Shown in pieces: positions 1 through 9,251 of a stretch of 64,000 nt of DNA; position 1 is the first letter of the stretch, and each line of letters opens with the position of its first letter. Source of the DNA: Saprospiraceae bacterium (lineage in GTDB: Bacteria; Bacteroidota; Bacteroidia; Chitinophagales; Saprospiraceae); NCBI GenBank assembly GCA_022448945.1, contig JAKVCV010000011.1, positions 1-64,000 on the forward strand, in the 5' to 3' direction. The notes under the pieces are model-generated. The model ran no database searches and had not been told where the DNA came from. It saw nothing but the letters and a program-made list of their open reading frames with translations. The position numbers and the translations under genes were made by a program.

Positions 1-165
<165 letters not shown>

Positions 166-652
166 ATTTCTAGTTTTGTTGCTGTACCGTTCTATTCCCC
201 TAGTTAAAGGTTCCTGTCAAAATACAGACTTTTTTTTCACATTCGTTCTCTTCAAACTTTACGCTTGCTTACCTAATTAACCTGCAGTTTCAATTAACTT
301 TTTCCGACCAGAAATTCTTCCCGGTCTAAGCCCTTGCTTCCAAGAACTTTTTATCTTTTTTTTAATGCCTTATATCCTAAGGCGGTTGCAAATGTCTTAC
401 TTATTTTTTTATCCGCAAAACTTTTTCAGGCTTTTCTTTCAAATATTTCTATTCCTGACAAAATTCCTACGCCAATGTAGTGTTTACTTCATTTTGGAGC
501 GGCTACAAATCTACAATGCCTTTTTTATTCTCCAAACTTTTTTGAGCTTTTTGTTAGAAAAAATTTAAAAGTTTTTTCCAGCACCAAAAACATCAAAAAA
601 TTCCTTTATCTCAATGGAATGTGTATGAACGGATTAAAGCTAAAAAAGGATA
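166..652 (-). other. rRNA operon leader, no protein gene
   Basis: This 487-bp stretch between the 16S 5' end and the SPOR gene is AT-rich. It contains the putative rrn promoter at 506-535 and the transcribed leader. A 67-codon open frame on the plus strand (365-568) has a composition unlike a protein (mostly F, L and Y) and is treated as chance. No tRNA or other RNA gene was seen. Confidence 0.6.
506..535 (-). promoter_or_regulatory. Putative rRNA operon promoter
   Basis: On the minus strand the -7 element reads TAGATTTG (506-513), matching the Bacteroidota consensus TAnnTTTG. A TTG (-33 element, within GTTTGGA) lies at 533-535, 19 bp away, which is a normal spacing. It points toward the 16S gene and would give a leader of about 330 nt. 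Confidence 0.55.
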
Positions 653-1069
653 TTACATGTCAGATGGCTTAGCTTCTGTGTTCTTGAAAACAATTGCATT
701 TGGATATGATTCTAAAACTTGATTTAAAAGGGTAATAGCATCGAGCTTCGTATAAAAACCACCGGCATAAATGCGATAATATGGCGCCTCATAAAACCAA
801 TCAATCTTAGATGTGACATATTTTAGCCGTTTTTTTATCTCTGAAACTTTTTTAGTTGCAAGATACTTATCTCTACTCAACAATAACTGAACAGACCAAA
901 CTTTAAGTTTACGATCGCGCTGAAAATTGAGAGATTTTCGATGGTCTAGCAATTCCCTTATAGAAATCGTTTCATTAATATGCAGGATGCCTTCATCCTG
1001 AGCAAACAGATTTGGCATTATTGATATAAAAAGAATTAAAAAAAAACCAATTTTTAAAATGTAACTCAT
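653..1069 (-). CDS. SPOR-domain-like secreted protein
   Basis: This is a 138-residue protein with a signal peptide (hydrophobic residues 5-22, cleavage probably after LFA-Q). It has one C-terminal domain (about residues 57-130) whose pattern WSVQLLLSRDK...YRIYAGGFYTKLDA...YPNAIVF resembles a SPOR domain. SPOR domains bind denuded glycan strands of peptidoglycan at division sites. The protein is small, with no other domain, so a periplasmic peptidoglycan-binding accessory role is plausible but inferred. It has its own promoter-like site upstream and lies alone between the rRNA operon and the alkaline phosphatase gene. Confidence 0.65.
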   Translation of the reverse strand: MSYILKIGFFLILFISIMPNLFAQDEGILHINETISIRELLDHRKSLNFQRDRKLKVWSVQLLLSRDKYLATKKVSEIKKRLKYVTSKIDWFYEAPYYRIYAGGFYTKLDAITLLNQVLESYPNAIVFKNTEAKPSDM

Positions 1070-1093
1070 AATTTAAATTCTAAGATCAAAACA

Positions 1094-1127
1094 CAAAAGT
1101 AATGATAAAAAGAAACATAGAGGCCAA
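1094..1127 (-). promoter_or_regulatory. Promoter for the SPOR gene
   Basis: On the minus strand TACTTTTG (1094-1101) matches TAnnTTTG. A TTG (1125-1127) lies 23 bp upstream, at the long end of the allowed spacing. The site is 25 bp before the start codon at 1069. Confidence 0.45.
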
Positions 1128-1194
1128 AAAAGAGAATTTTAGTTCATTGAAAGTCCTTATTATATATTCATAAAAAGTCAAAAATTAATTAATA

Positions 1195-2304
1195 CTAAAG
1201 ATTCATAAGGTACTTCAACTTATAAAAAATTTCAGTGTTATCCATTATCCCAGCAAAAGACTCAGCGCCTGGGCCATATGCAAACACAGGAACCATTGAA
1301 GCAGTATGGTAATCTGTTGTGAATCCAGTTTCTATTGATCCATCTTTTAAATCACCCTGATTAATACTATAACCACCAGTCTCATGATCGGCAGTGACCA
1401 CTACGAGTGTATTACCGTCTTTTTTAGCAAAATCAAGTGCTATTTGTATCGACCTGTCAAAATCCAACATTTCCTCGACAATATAGTCGGATTTATTTTC
1501 ATGTCCTCCCCAATCAATTTGAGCACTTTCTCCAACAAGAAAAAAGGAAGAATTATTGTGACTTAATATGTCAATTGATTTTTTAGTAGCCAAAGGAAGG
1601 AAATCCCCCCTTTCTGCGAGTCTAGGTGGCAACATTGGAGAAATAAGACAAATCATACGTTCAGGCAAATATTGGTCTCCTTCTACAATAGTATCTGTGA
1701 CAAAATATCCTTTAGCTACAGCTTCTTCGATCAAATCTCTTCCATCAGGACCATCTTTAAAATAATTCCACCCACCGCCCATAAGCACCTCAATATCCTT
1801 GGTCAAAAATTCAGCGGCCAAGGCTCTATTAACATTACTTCTAGTAGGTTGATGGCCATAAAAACAAGCCGGAGTAGCATGCGTAACTGTAGAAGTTGTA
1901 ACTACACCCGTTAACCAATTATTATCTTCTGCATATTCTAAAATAGTTTTTAGCTTTTCCTGATGTATATCCATAGATATAGCACCATTATACGTCTTCT
2001 TTCCTGTAGCCATAGCGGTTGCGCCAGCGGCACTGTCAGTAATTAATTTTGTAGAATAAGTTTTAACCAACCCTATATGCCTGAAATTTTCTAACGCAAG
2101 GGGTGTTTTTTTTACAATAGACCCTGCGGTAACATGTGTCAATCCCATACCATCTCCTATAAGCAAAATAACATTTTTAGGTTTAGCTTCTGAAACTAAA
2201 ACTACTTTCTCATAAGTAATTCGTTGACCTTCTCCAGAAAGAGGAGGTGCTGAACAACTAAATTGAAAAATTAAGCAAAAAGCAAATAAATACAGTTTAT
2301 TCAC
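1195..2304 (-). CDS. Alkaline phosphatase (PhoA superfamily)
   Basis: The protein has 369 residues and hydrolyses phosphate monoesters outside the cytoplasm. Metal and catalytic motifs of the alkaline phosphatase family are intact: LIGDGMG with Asp51, the nucleophile Ser91 in TDSAAGATA, the metal-binding cluster ESAQIDWGGH (259-268), TADHETGG (304-311) and a late His333. The N-terminus is hydrophobic and ends at Cys17 (FQFSC), so it may be a lipoprotein, although the lipobox is imperfect. It is shorter than E. coli PhoA (about 450 residues), as is common for this subgroup. The gene stands alone with a TAnnTTTG-like site upstream. Phosphate-starvation control is possible, but no Pho box was recognised. 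Confidence 0.93.
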   Translation of the reverse strand: MNKLYLFAFCLIFQFSCSAPPLSGEGQRITYEKVVLVSEAKPKNVILLIGDGMGLTHVTAGSIVKKTPLALENFRHIGLVKTYSTKLITDSAAGATAMATGKKTYNGAISMDIHQEKLKTILEYAEDNNWLTGVVTTSTVTHATPACFYGHQPTRSNVNRALAAEFLTKDIEVLMGGGWNYFKDGPDGRDLIEEAVAKGYFVTDTIVEGDQYLPERMICLISPMLPPRLAERGDFLPLATKKSIDILSHNNSSFFLVGESAQIDWGGHENKSDYIVEEMLDFDRSIQIALDFAKKDGNTLVVVTADHETGGYSINQGDLKDGSIETGFTTDYHTASMVPVFAYGPGAESFAGIMDNTEIFYKLKYLMNL

Positions 2305-2368
2305 GGCAACTATTATTTATTCTAAATGATAAATGGGAATCATATTCCTTTTTAAGCAAGAACACCTC

Positions 2369-2376
2369 CAAAGGTA
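2369..2376 (-). promoter_or_regulatory. -7 promoter element for alkaline phosphatase
   Basis: TACCTTTG on the minus strand fits TAnnTTTG and lies 65 bp before the start codon at 2304. No TTG at the usual -33 distance was found, so the call is weaker. Confidence 0.35.
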
Positions 2377-2555
2377 ACAATATGTATAGATTTTATAGTA
2401 TAAATATACAAATCAAAAACCTAGAATCAAGATTGAATTTAAATAGATTCACTCCAGAAAACCTAACATAAAAAAAACCATTCACAACAAAACATTCGGA
2501 ATGGCATTATTATATTTAAAAAGAATCAAGACTAAGAACACGCAAACTTAATTAA

Positions 2556-3218
2556 TTAAACATCTAAAAAACGCATTAGGCTTTCATATCTATCATTCAA
2601 TGTGTCAATAAATTCGGATTCATAGAAAGAAGATTTTACCGTATAATTAAAGCGCTCCAAAGTAGCTACTATATGCTTAAGATCTTCTTTGTTAAGCTTT
2701 AGTGTTAATTCGATAGAATCATTTCCATATGGTGATGATATAAAACTACTTAGAATTGTAGCATTTTCCATTTCTATAATTCGTGAAATTTCAGACAAAG
2801 AATAATCCCTTAAGCCCATTTCAAGAACCAAAACTCCACCAGGATGAGTAATAGAACCTGTATCAGCTAACTTCTTAATCAAATCTTCAATAGTTATTAA
2901 GCCCATATATTCCTCTTCGTTATTTATAACAGGAATAATAGTAAGGTTGAAGTTAACTACCAACTTCATAATATCGTATAAATGTTGCTGAGCTGGCACA
3001 AACTTGTGCAATAAAACAGGTTTACTTTCTTTAATCGTAGATTCAGCTACAAGAAAATTCAAGACTTCATCTTCAGACAAAATACCCAATAATTTACCAT
3101 CATTAATGACTGGTAAATGTCTCACATGAAAGTCATTCATCCACAAGAGTGCTTTAACTCCTGTGTCTGACAACTTGAGAGGTGGGACTGAATAGGATAT
3201 TAATTCTGATGCGTACAT
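2556..3218 (-). CDS. CBS-domain protein
   Basis: The protein has 220 residues. Two tandem CBS motifs are visible: residues about 5-60 (RHLPVINDGKLLGILSEDEVL) and about 70-130 (IIPVINNEEEYMGLITIEDLI). CBS pairs bind adenosyl nucleotides. Residues about 145-205 (VLEMGLRDYSLSEISRIIEMENATILSS) look like an ACT-type fold added after the CBS pair, an arrangement common in Bacteroidota and Firmicutes regulators. There is no membrane segment or catalytic domain, so it is a soluble ligand sensor of unknown partner. It starts 115 bp after the pabA-like gene and may be transcribed with it. Confidence 0.85.
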   Translation of the reverse strand: MYASELISYSVPPLKLSDTGVKALLWMNDFHVRHLPVINDGKLLGILSEDEVLNFLVAESTIKESKPVLLHKFVPAQQHLYDIMKLVVNFNLTIIPVINNEEEYMGLITIEDLIKKLADTGSITHPGGVLVLEMGLRDYSLSEISRIIEMENATILSSFISSPYGNDSIELTLKLNKEDLKHIVATLERFNYTVKSSFYESEFIDTLNDRYESLMRFLDV

Positions 3219-3333
3219 ATCTTTAGGGTTTTACTGTTTTAATAAATTTCAAAAAAGCAAATTAAAAATCAGTGTCTATAATTAATACAACGCAAGAAGC
3301 AAAAAAAATAAGCATCAATAAAGAACTTTAAGA

Positions 3334-3948
3334 CTATTTTAATACTATTTCACTTCTGAAGCAAGTTTTCACCCAATTATTTAATATTCCAAGGCCATCT
3401 TTAGTCAAAATAGACTCCGGATGAAATTGAACAGCCCAAAGAGGCAATAATCTATGTTGAAAAGCCATTAACTCTCCTTCTTTTGTCCATGCCATAGGCT
3501 CTAAGCAATCGGGCAACTCTTTAAGTATAAGCGAATGATACCTCATTACTTCTGTTGGACTATCGATATCATTAAACAATCCATGCATATTGTGATACAC
3601 TAAAGAAGTTTTGCCGTGCATTGGTATAAAAGCATGTACAAGTTTCGCGCCAAAATACTCCCCAAGCGCATGCATTCCCAAACAAACGCCCAAAATTGGT
3701 ATATTTAAATGTAAAATATGTATAAGTTCCATTAAAATGCCCGAATCTTTGGGGCGTTTAGGTCCAGGAGAAATAACAACTCCGTCAAATTTTTGTTCAT
3801 GGATTTCAGAAATAGTAATTTTATCATTTCTTATAACCGTACAAGAAACGCCAAGCTGTCCAAAATAATCATATAAATTATAGGTAAAGGAGTCGTAATT
3901 ATCCAGTATAAGTATTTCCAAATTATTTTGTTGCTTTGATTTACCCAT
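3334..3948 (-). CDS. Glutamine amidotransferase subunit, PabA/TrpG type
   Basis: This 204-residue class I glutamine amidotransferase would feed ammonia to an aminodeoxychorismate or anthranilate synthase. It shows the family start LDNYDSFTYNL, an oxyanion region SPGPKRP (60-66), the nucleophile Cys89 in GVCLGMHALGEYFG, and the His176/Glu178 dyad in VQFHPES. PabA (folate) and TrpG (tryptophan) cannot be separated by sequence alone. No trp or pab partner gene is adjacent, which favours a free-standing or shared subunit. It lies 14 bp downstream of cvpA and probably shares its transcript. Confidence 0.88.
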   Translation of the reverse strand: MGKSKQQNNLEILILDNYDSFTYNLYDYFGQLGVSCTVIRNDKITISEIHEQKFDGVVISPGPKRPKDSGILMELIHILHLNIPILGVCLGMHALGEYFGAKLVHAFIPMHGKTSLVYHNMHGLFNDIDSPTEVMRYHSLILKELPDCLEPMAWTKEGELMAFQHRLLPLWAVQFHPESILTKDGLGILNNWVKTCFRSEIVLK

Positions 3949-3962
3949 TTTTTTCTGATTTT

Positions 3963-4871
3963 TTACTTCATATTTTTGCGATCACCTAACCGATCTAATG
4001 CAACGCGCATATATTCAAAAAAATCATTTACAAATGGAGCTAATCCTTGAATCAGCTGCGAACACTTTCTAGGCACAACTTGAATATATTGATAAAGAAA
4101 AGACCCCCTTCTTTGAGAAGAAGGAAATTGATCTAAACATTTAAAGAGAATAGAATCTTTTTTTAAACATACTAAAATAGTGCTATCACAAAAACATAAC
4201 TCCTCTTTTTCTACAGTTCCCTGGTAAATAGACATTCGGGCATTGGACTTAAAGCGTATTATATCTGATTGTGATATATCAAACTCATTATCAACACCCC
4301 CAAAATAAGTGCGATGTTTATCAATACCAAATTTCAAATCTCCGAAAAACTTGTATAGCGTATCATCTCCCTGGATTTCTACAATGATAGGATCTACTGT
4401 ATCTTCAGCACCACCAGAAACTCCCATACGCAAAAATTTATCTGATTTAGAAACTAAAACATCATCATTTAACACTAGACTAATTACTCCAGCCTGCCCA
4501 AAAAAGGTTATTAAAACGCAGTATAACAAGGTAAAAAAGAAACTCATCCCAAAAGCGCCAACAAGTTGGCTAAGGAAATTACCACGTTTATCTTCTACGG
4601 CCTCTTCAATAATTTTTGTCAAAATTCTGATGAACAAAAGGATTACAAAGGTAGTAACAAAAAAACCAACAAATGGCAACCAGACAGATTCAAGATTAAA
4701 TGTATCATTAACAAAATCGGTAATCAAAGGAGAAAAGATCATAGCTACAAAAGCAGCTAGCGCTAATGAAACTCCCCAAAGGAGCACTTTCATCAAACCA
4801 AAAGTATAGCCAAAATAAAGGCCAAAAGAAGCCATTACTATAAAAAATATATCTATTGCATCTATTGCCAT
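3963..4871 (-). CDS. CvpA family membrane protein
   Basis: The protein has 302 residues. The N-terminal half has the four-helix CvpA pattern: IDAIDIFFIVMASFGLYFGY, then a second hydrophobic helix with a G/L-rich turn, VGFFVTTFVILLFIRI and FGMSFFFTLLYCVLITFFG. CvpA is an inner-membrane protein linked to colicin V production and to envelope stress. The C-terminal 150 residues are soluble and not recognised. It has the same direction and close spacing as the amidotransferase gene downstream, and a small membrane protein lies upstream. Confidence 0.8.
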   Translation of the reverse strand: MAIDAIDIFFIVMASFGLYFGYTFGLMKVLLWGVSLALAAFVAMIFSPLITDFVNDTFNLESVWLPFVGFFVTTFVILLFIRILTKIIEEAVEDKRGNFLSQLVGAFGMSFFFTLLYCVLITFFGQAGVISLVLNDDVLVSKSDKFLRMGVSGGAEDTVDPIIVEIQGDDTLYKFFGDLKFGIDKHRTYFGGVDNEFDISQSDIIRFKSNARMSIYQGTVEKEELCFCDSTILVCLKKDSILFKCLDQFPSSQRRGSFLYQYIQVVPRKCSQLIQGLAPFVNDFFEYMRVALDRLGDRKNMK

Positions 4872-4926
4872 ACTCTTTATAATTATTTATGCTCCACATT
4901 GAACATAAGACTAAAACCTGAAAAAT

Positions 4927-5427
4927 CTAATTAATTTGTATTTCTTCTTTGGTATAAATTTCTACAATTTTATCAGAATCCCCCCATTTTATGATATATA
5001 TCGGAGTCCTACAAGGCAAAGACCTTAATTTCCCTTGTTCTATAGCACAATCTCCCAACTGTTCTAATTCAACATAATATTGCTCCCAACCTTTTGATTT
5101 GTTGAAAGGCTTTAAAGCCAAAAAAAGATCTTCCTCTATGCGTATAGTAGGTGATTTAAGTTCTTTAAAAAACTTCATGACCTTTTTTATAGTTTCATGT
5201 AAAAAAAACAAGCAAAAAAATAGTATCAGATAAATTGGCCAACCACTTAAGACATTTAAGGGAAAAAAGAGATAGACCAAATACAAAATAAAAGAAATCA
5301 AACCGACAACCCAAAATAGATTCAAAAATATATTCCATTTAAGACGCTTAATATAACTCAAACGACTTGAATTAATACCATTTTGTTGTTTTACCGCTAA
5401 AATTAAATTTTCATCCAATACTATCAT
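4927..5427 (-). CDS. Hypothetical membrane protein
   Basis: The protein has 166 residues and an unrecognised family. Two adjacent transmembrane helices (about residues 33-80, with SFILYLVYLFFPL and IYLILFFCLFFLH) separate a basic N-terminal segment from a soluble C-terminal domain of about 75 residues. It lies 55 bp upstream of cvpA in the same direction and may share its operon. No catalytic motif was seen. Confidence 0.6.
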   Translation of the reverse strand: MIVLDENLILAVKQQNGINSSRLSYIKRLKWNIFLNLFWVVGLISFILYLVYLFFPLNVLSGWPIYLILFFCLFFLHETIKKVMKFFKELKSPTIRIEEDLFLALKPFNKSKGWEQYYVELEQLGDCAIEQGKLRSLPCRTPIYIIKWGDSDKIVEIYTKEEIQIN

Positions 5428-5538
5428 AAAAATATTGTTAAAACAGAAAAAGTAGCCTTAAGTGTATATAGTCTTAATACGAAGCACTATAGCATAAAAG
5501 TTTCAATTCGTTAAATTTTCATGTGCGCTCCATGTTAA

Positions 5539-5578
5539 ACAAAAGAACGGATTTGCTTTGGCAGGCAAACCCGTTCTT
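5539..5578 (-). terminator. Rho-independent terminator after yqeY
   Basis: There is an inverted repeat with arms AAGAACGG-TTTGC (5543-5556) and GCAAA-CCGTTCTT (5565-5578). On the minus strand it is followed by a T-rich stretch (TTTTGTTT). It lies just after the yqeY stop codon at 5600. The stem is long enough to act in both directions. Confidence 0.8.
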
Positions 5579-5599
5579 AAATTCAAAAAATTATATTTT

Positions 5600-6046
5600 T
5601 TATGCTAATAAGCTTTTCACGATTGAAGATATCATTTTACCATCTGCCTTACCAGCAAATTCTTTACTTGCCATTCCCATTACTTTTCCCATGTCCTTCA
5701 TAGAGGATGCTCCCGTTTGAGCAATAATACCTTTTAAAGCAGCTGTTAATTCTCCCTCGCTCATTTGCTGAGGCAGAAATTCCTTAATAATATCCATTTC
5801 TTCTTTTTCTGGCTTTGCAAGATCATCGCGTTTTTGTTGAATATAAATAGAATAAGAATCTTGACGCTCTTTAACCATTTTCTGCAATAGTTTTATTTCT
5901 TGAGTTTCAGTAATCTCAACATCATTCCCACTGGTTTTTAACAATAGTAATTGAGCTTTAATTGCTCGCAATGTACGCTTTCTAGCTTCATTTTTTTCCT
6001 TCATGGCATCTTTAATGCCCACGTTTATAAGATCTGTCAAACTCAT
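5600..6046 (-). CDS. GatB/YqeY domain protein
   Basis: This is a 148-residue stand-alone YqeY protein. It is related to the C-terminal tail domain of GatB, which contacts tRNA in the amidotransferase complex. Characteristic signatures are LLLLKTSG, KMVKERQDSYSIY, AKPEKEEMDIIKEFLPQQMSE and the end SMKDMGKVMGMASKEFAGKADG. The length is normal for the family (about 150). Its exact role as a free protein is not established. It is monocistronic, with its own promoter upstream and a strong terminator downstream. Confidence 0.92.
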   Translation of the reverse strand: MSLTDLINVGIKDAMKEKNEARKRTLRAIKAQLLLLKTSGNDVEITETQEIKLLQKMVKERQDSYSIYIQQKRDDLAKPEKEEMDIIKEFLPQQMSEGELTAALKGIIAQTGASSMKDMGKVMGMASKEFAGKADGKMISSIVKSLLA

Positions 6047-6107
6047 ATCAATAGTATTTTTATTATTAATAATTAATTAATATTATTCATTAAAAGCAAT
6101 CAAGTTT

Positions 6108-6138
6108 CAAAAATAATAAATTCTCCAAAACAAAGCAA
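6108..6138 (-). promoter_or_regulatory. Promoter for yqeY
   Basis: On the minus strand TATTTTTG (6108-6115) matches TAnnTTTG, and a TTG (6136-6138) sits 20 bp upstream. This is good consensus spacing, with a leader of about 55 nt before the start at 6046. Confidence 0.5.
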
Positions 6139-6295
6139 AAAGGATTTTAAAAGTTCTTAAATAAACAATAAAATCTAATTTAATTGGAACCTATATCCCA
6201 GTTTTTCGTACTTTTATTTGGATATTCAGTTATAAACCCATGAATACCAAAACGAAATAAATAATTTCTCTATTTTAAAAACACAATTATATATA

Positions 6296-7441
6296 ATGCA
6301 ATTACTTAAAACATGCTTCCTTTTATTGTTTTGTTTGCAATTCTCTTTTGCAGAAGATGGCATTAATTTTTTTAAAGGCACCTTTAAAGAAGCCAAAGCA
6401 TTGGCAGCCAAGGAACACAAAATTATATTCATGGATGCCTATACATCTTGGTGTGGGCCATGTAAACGAATGGCTAAAAACGTATTTACAGACAAAAAAG
6501 TAGGGGATTTTTATAACAAATACTTTATTAATATGAAAGTAGATATGGAAAAAGGCGAGGGACCTGAATTGGGAAAAAAATACAGAGTGTCTTCATTTCC
6601 CACTTTACTTTTTTTAGATGACAAAGGAAAAGTTGTGCATGTATCGAAAGGAGGAAAACCCATTGATCAGTTCATAGGATTAGGAAAGGTCGCCCTCGGC
6701 AAAAATGACAATTCAGGAGAATACCAAAAAAAATATGAGTCAGGAGATCGCAGCCCGGAACTTTTACGGGCATATGCCTATTCTTTACTTAATTGTTTTA
6801 AACCACATATGAAAATTGCAAATGAGTATATTAAAACTCAAAAAAACTTATCAAATAAAGAAAATTTAGAATTCCTTTTTGATTTTTCAAATGAAGCAGA
6901 TTCGCGAATATTTGACCTTGCCATACAGAATAAAACTCTTATTATAGACTTAAAGTCTGAAATTGCGTTCAAAGAAAAAGTCCGTACCGCATGTGATGCA
7001 ACTGTTGACAAGGCCGTTGAATTTAATGTTAAAAGCCTTGTTGAAGATGCAAAGCAAAAAATGAAATCTGCCAATCCTAAGTTTTTTAAAGAATACTGTT
7101 TTTTAGCGGACATGAAGTACAACGCAGGAATAAAGGACATACCTAATTATGTTGCCTTGGCAGAGAAATATTTAAAAAAATACGCAAGAAAAGATGCCAA
7201 AAAAATGAACGAATATGCTTATTCGGTTTTTATGAAAACTTCTGAAAAACAACTATTAGAAAAGGCAGAAAACTGGGCAAGACAAGCCACTAATATTGAC
7301 TACAACCCAAAGTACCTCAAAACTCTTGCGGCAATTTTAAAAAAACTTGACAGGATCGAAGAATCAAAAGAAATACGTGAAAAAATAAAGAAGTTAGATA
7401 AGAAAACATCTACACCTCCTACAATAATTAAACCCAACTAA
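6296..7441 (+). CDS. Secreted thioredoxin-fold protein with long C-terminal helical region
   Basis: The protein has 381 residues. A signal peptide (residues 1-19, ending SFA-E) precedes a thioredoxin domain. The redox motif is SWCGPCKRM (Cys53, Cys56), and the cis-proline loop is SSFPTLLF with Pro101, so it should act as a periplasmic disulfide reductase or oxidase. Residues about 140-360 are charged and helical with a TPR-like spacing near the end (AENWARQATNIDYNPKYLKTLAAIL). This resembles Bacteroidota thioredoxin-family proteins of unknown substrate. It is convergent with remB, with only 15 bp between the stop codons and no clear terminator. Confidence 0.85.
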   Translation: MQLLKTCFLLLFCLQFSFAEDGINFFKGTFKEAKALAAKEHKIIFMDAYTSWCGPCKRMAKNVFTDKKVGDFYNKYFINMKVDMEKGEGPELGKKYRVSSFPTLLFLDDKGKVVHVSKGGKPIDQFIGLGKVALGKNDNSGEYQKKYESGDRSPELLRAYAYSLLNCFKPHMKIANEYIKTQKNLSNKENLEFLFDFSNEADSRIFDLAIQNKTLIIDLKSEIAFKEKVRTACDATVDKAVEFNVKSLVEDAKQKMKSANPKFFKEYCFLADMKYNAGIKDIPNYVALAEKYLKKYARKDAKKMNEYAYSVFMKTSEKQLLEKAENWARQATNIDYNPKYLKTLAAILKKLDRIEESKEIREKIKKLDKKTSTPPTIIKPN

Positions 7442-7456
7442 TATACCTTTTTTCGA

Positions 7457-9190
7457 TTACCAATCCTGATTTTTCTCACTGATATTCCATCTAAGGCCAA
7501 GACCAATCATAATAGTTTGATTATCTAAGTTATCTACTACAGCGTCCTCTTTTCGATACATGAATTGCAAATCAGCAAACATGTTATGGCGAAATTGATA
7601 AGACCATTTCAATTGCAAAATCAACAAATTTGTTTGCACACCCTGGCCTATATAATTACCAACTTCCTGCATTCTTGAATTATATCCAATATTAGGATTA
7701 GTGCCCCAATTCGACCCTAAAGAATCCTGTCCATATATTGCATAATTAACTTGAGCCCTAATATTCATCCGAGGCAATGGCTGATAATTTAAAATGCCAA
7801 TCCACTCAAAAAAATTAGATCCTAAAGGATGTGCAAGCGGCTGATTGTAATGAGTGAAATTTGCTGAGCTATCCCTAAAACTATAAATATACGGCCGCGC
7901 CATATTAAATTCGACTTGTAAGTCAAGGTGGTCTACACTAAAGACATCAATATATTTTAACCCCGTCTGTAAAGCAAACTTATTGCCCCACCAACTTACT
8001 CCTAAATCTATCAAATCGCCCACAGAAAGTTCATCCAATATAAATTGACCATAAAAAGAAAATCTTTTAAGAAAGTTCCATTTCCAATTTAAACCAAGAA
8101 CAACATTATCAGGACTTCCAACCGCTTGTTCAACGGTCCTATAAAATATGATAGGATTAAGATACTGCAAGTCCATCTGGCCACCTCTACTAAAAATAAC
8201 TGCTTCAAAAAAGCCTATATTGAGATTTTTTAAAACATTAATACTTAAGTGATGTGCTGCCATATATTTTTTGGGCAAAGCTAAATCAAAAGCATAATGT
8301 GTCTGACCATAATTTTGAGTCAATTCTGCAAAAATATTTTGATAATGTATCTTCCATATCCTAGTATTGATCTTTAAATAAAAATAGTTATTTGAATAAT
8401 CTGACAAGAATAAAGATCTATAACCGTCACCAATAAAATTCTTGCCATGACCAAATTGAACCCCAATATGATCTTTCATCAGTTCAATCCCAATATATCC
8501 AGTAGACAAAATATAATCAACTCCAATAGTATCTATTCCTGGGCTAAAATTACTATCATACTGCTTAAAACGTCCTGCACCAGGCACTGCAAAATCTCGA
8601 TTTATTCTGTTTTGAACATATTGAGGAAACGCTGCTTGGCTTTCAATAATATCAGTATAAAAATATACTCTTTCTCCAATATTCCCTCGAACAGAAGCTC
8701 CGCGCCTATTTATAAAAACTAATTTATTTTCTCCATTAAAGCGTTCATAAGCACCTTTAAAATGAATAATAGGGTCTATACAAACATAAAAGTTTTTTAC
8801 ACGCGCTTCTAATAAGTGGGCCGGTGTCCTATAAAAATGCCTAAGAAATGATTTATTCCTTTTGGGGTACAAAAACTTCATAAATGGCTTTCTGCTATTC
8901 ACTGTGGAATCTTCGTCATTGTTATCATTACGCAAGTATTCATAATCAGTTTGTCGACGTTTATTACCTAACCAGTAATCCTCTCTTACTAGGCTATCCT
9001 GGTAATATCTTATATCTCTTCTCATCAATGGTTTAAAAACAGAATGAATTCCTCCAAAATGTCCAGTTTTAATTTCTAAGCGATCATAGAGATAATGGTT
9101 CTGGTCATTCAAAGGCGCAGAGGTAGATCGTTGACCAAGCAAGGAAAGATAGCTACATATACACACCAATACTGATAACGATTTTTTCAT
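7457..9190 (-). CDS. RemB-like outer-membrane protein (gliding/Wzi-type barrel)
   Basis: The protein has 577 residues with a signal peptide (about 19 residues, LSLLG-Q). It is rich in alternating beta strands ending in an aromatic-rich C-terminus. The segment with GHGKNFIGDGYRSLFLSDYSNNYFYLKINT matches my memory of RemB proteins, and the overall plan resembles Wzi capsule-assembly barrels. RemB was named from Flavobacterium gliding-motility work. Whether this organism glides cannot be told here. It is the last gene of a probable five-gene operon starting at hflX. Confidence 0.65.
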   Translation of the reverse strand: MKKSLSVLVCICSYLSLLGQRSTSAPLNDQNHYLYDRLEIKTGHFGGIHSVFKPLMRRDIRYYQDSLVREDYWLGNKRRQTDYEYLRNDNNDEDSTVNSRKPFMKFLYPKRNKSFLRHFYRTPAHLLEARVKNFYVCIDPIIHFKGAYERFNGENKLVFINRRGASVRGNIGERVYFYTDIIESQAAFPQYVQNRINRDFAVPGAGRFKQYDSNFSPGIDTIGVDYILSTGYIGIELMKDHIGVQFGHGKNFIGDGYRSLFLSDYSNNYFYLKINTRIWKIHYQNIFAELTQNYGQTHYAFDLALPKKYMAAHHLSINVLKNLNIGFFEAVIFSRGGQMDLQYLNPIIFYRTVEQAVGSPDNVVLGLNWKWNFLKRFSFYGQFILDELSVGDLIDLGVSWWGNKFALQTGLKYIDVFSVDHLDLQVEFNMARPYIYSFRDSSANFTHYNQPLAHPLGSNFFEWIGILNYQPLPRMNIRAQVNYAIYGQDSLGSNWGTNPNIGYNSRMQEVGNYIGQGVQTNLLILQLKWSYQFRHNMFADLQFMYRKEDAVVDNLDNQTIMIGLGLRWNISEKNQDW

Positions 9191-9251
9191 AATAGTTTCT
9201 TTTTCATCAAAAAATTCAGATTTCAGTTATATACCAATAAAAATTTTAATT

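Noticed and set aside
365-568. 67-codon open frame in the rRNA leader
   Set aside because: Composition is almost only F, L, Y and I, it lies in the rrn leader, and it has no start-site support.
2305-2555. Possible tRNA or small RNA in the gap
   Set aside because: No cloverleaf, no GTTCGA-like arm and no terminator; only AT-rich sequence and a weak -7 element.
4309-4809. 166-codon plus-strand frame inside cvpA
   Set aside because: It is the antisense shadow of a real minus-strand gene; composition rich in S, K and T with no domain.
5539-5578. Possible CRISPR or repeat array
   Set aside because: Only a single inverted repeat with a T-rich tail, a simple terminator. No repeat array was found anywhere in the window.
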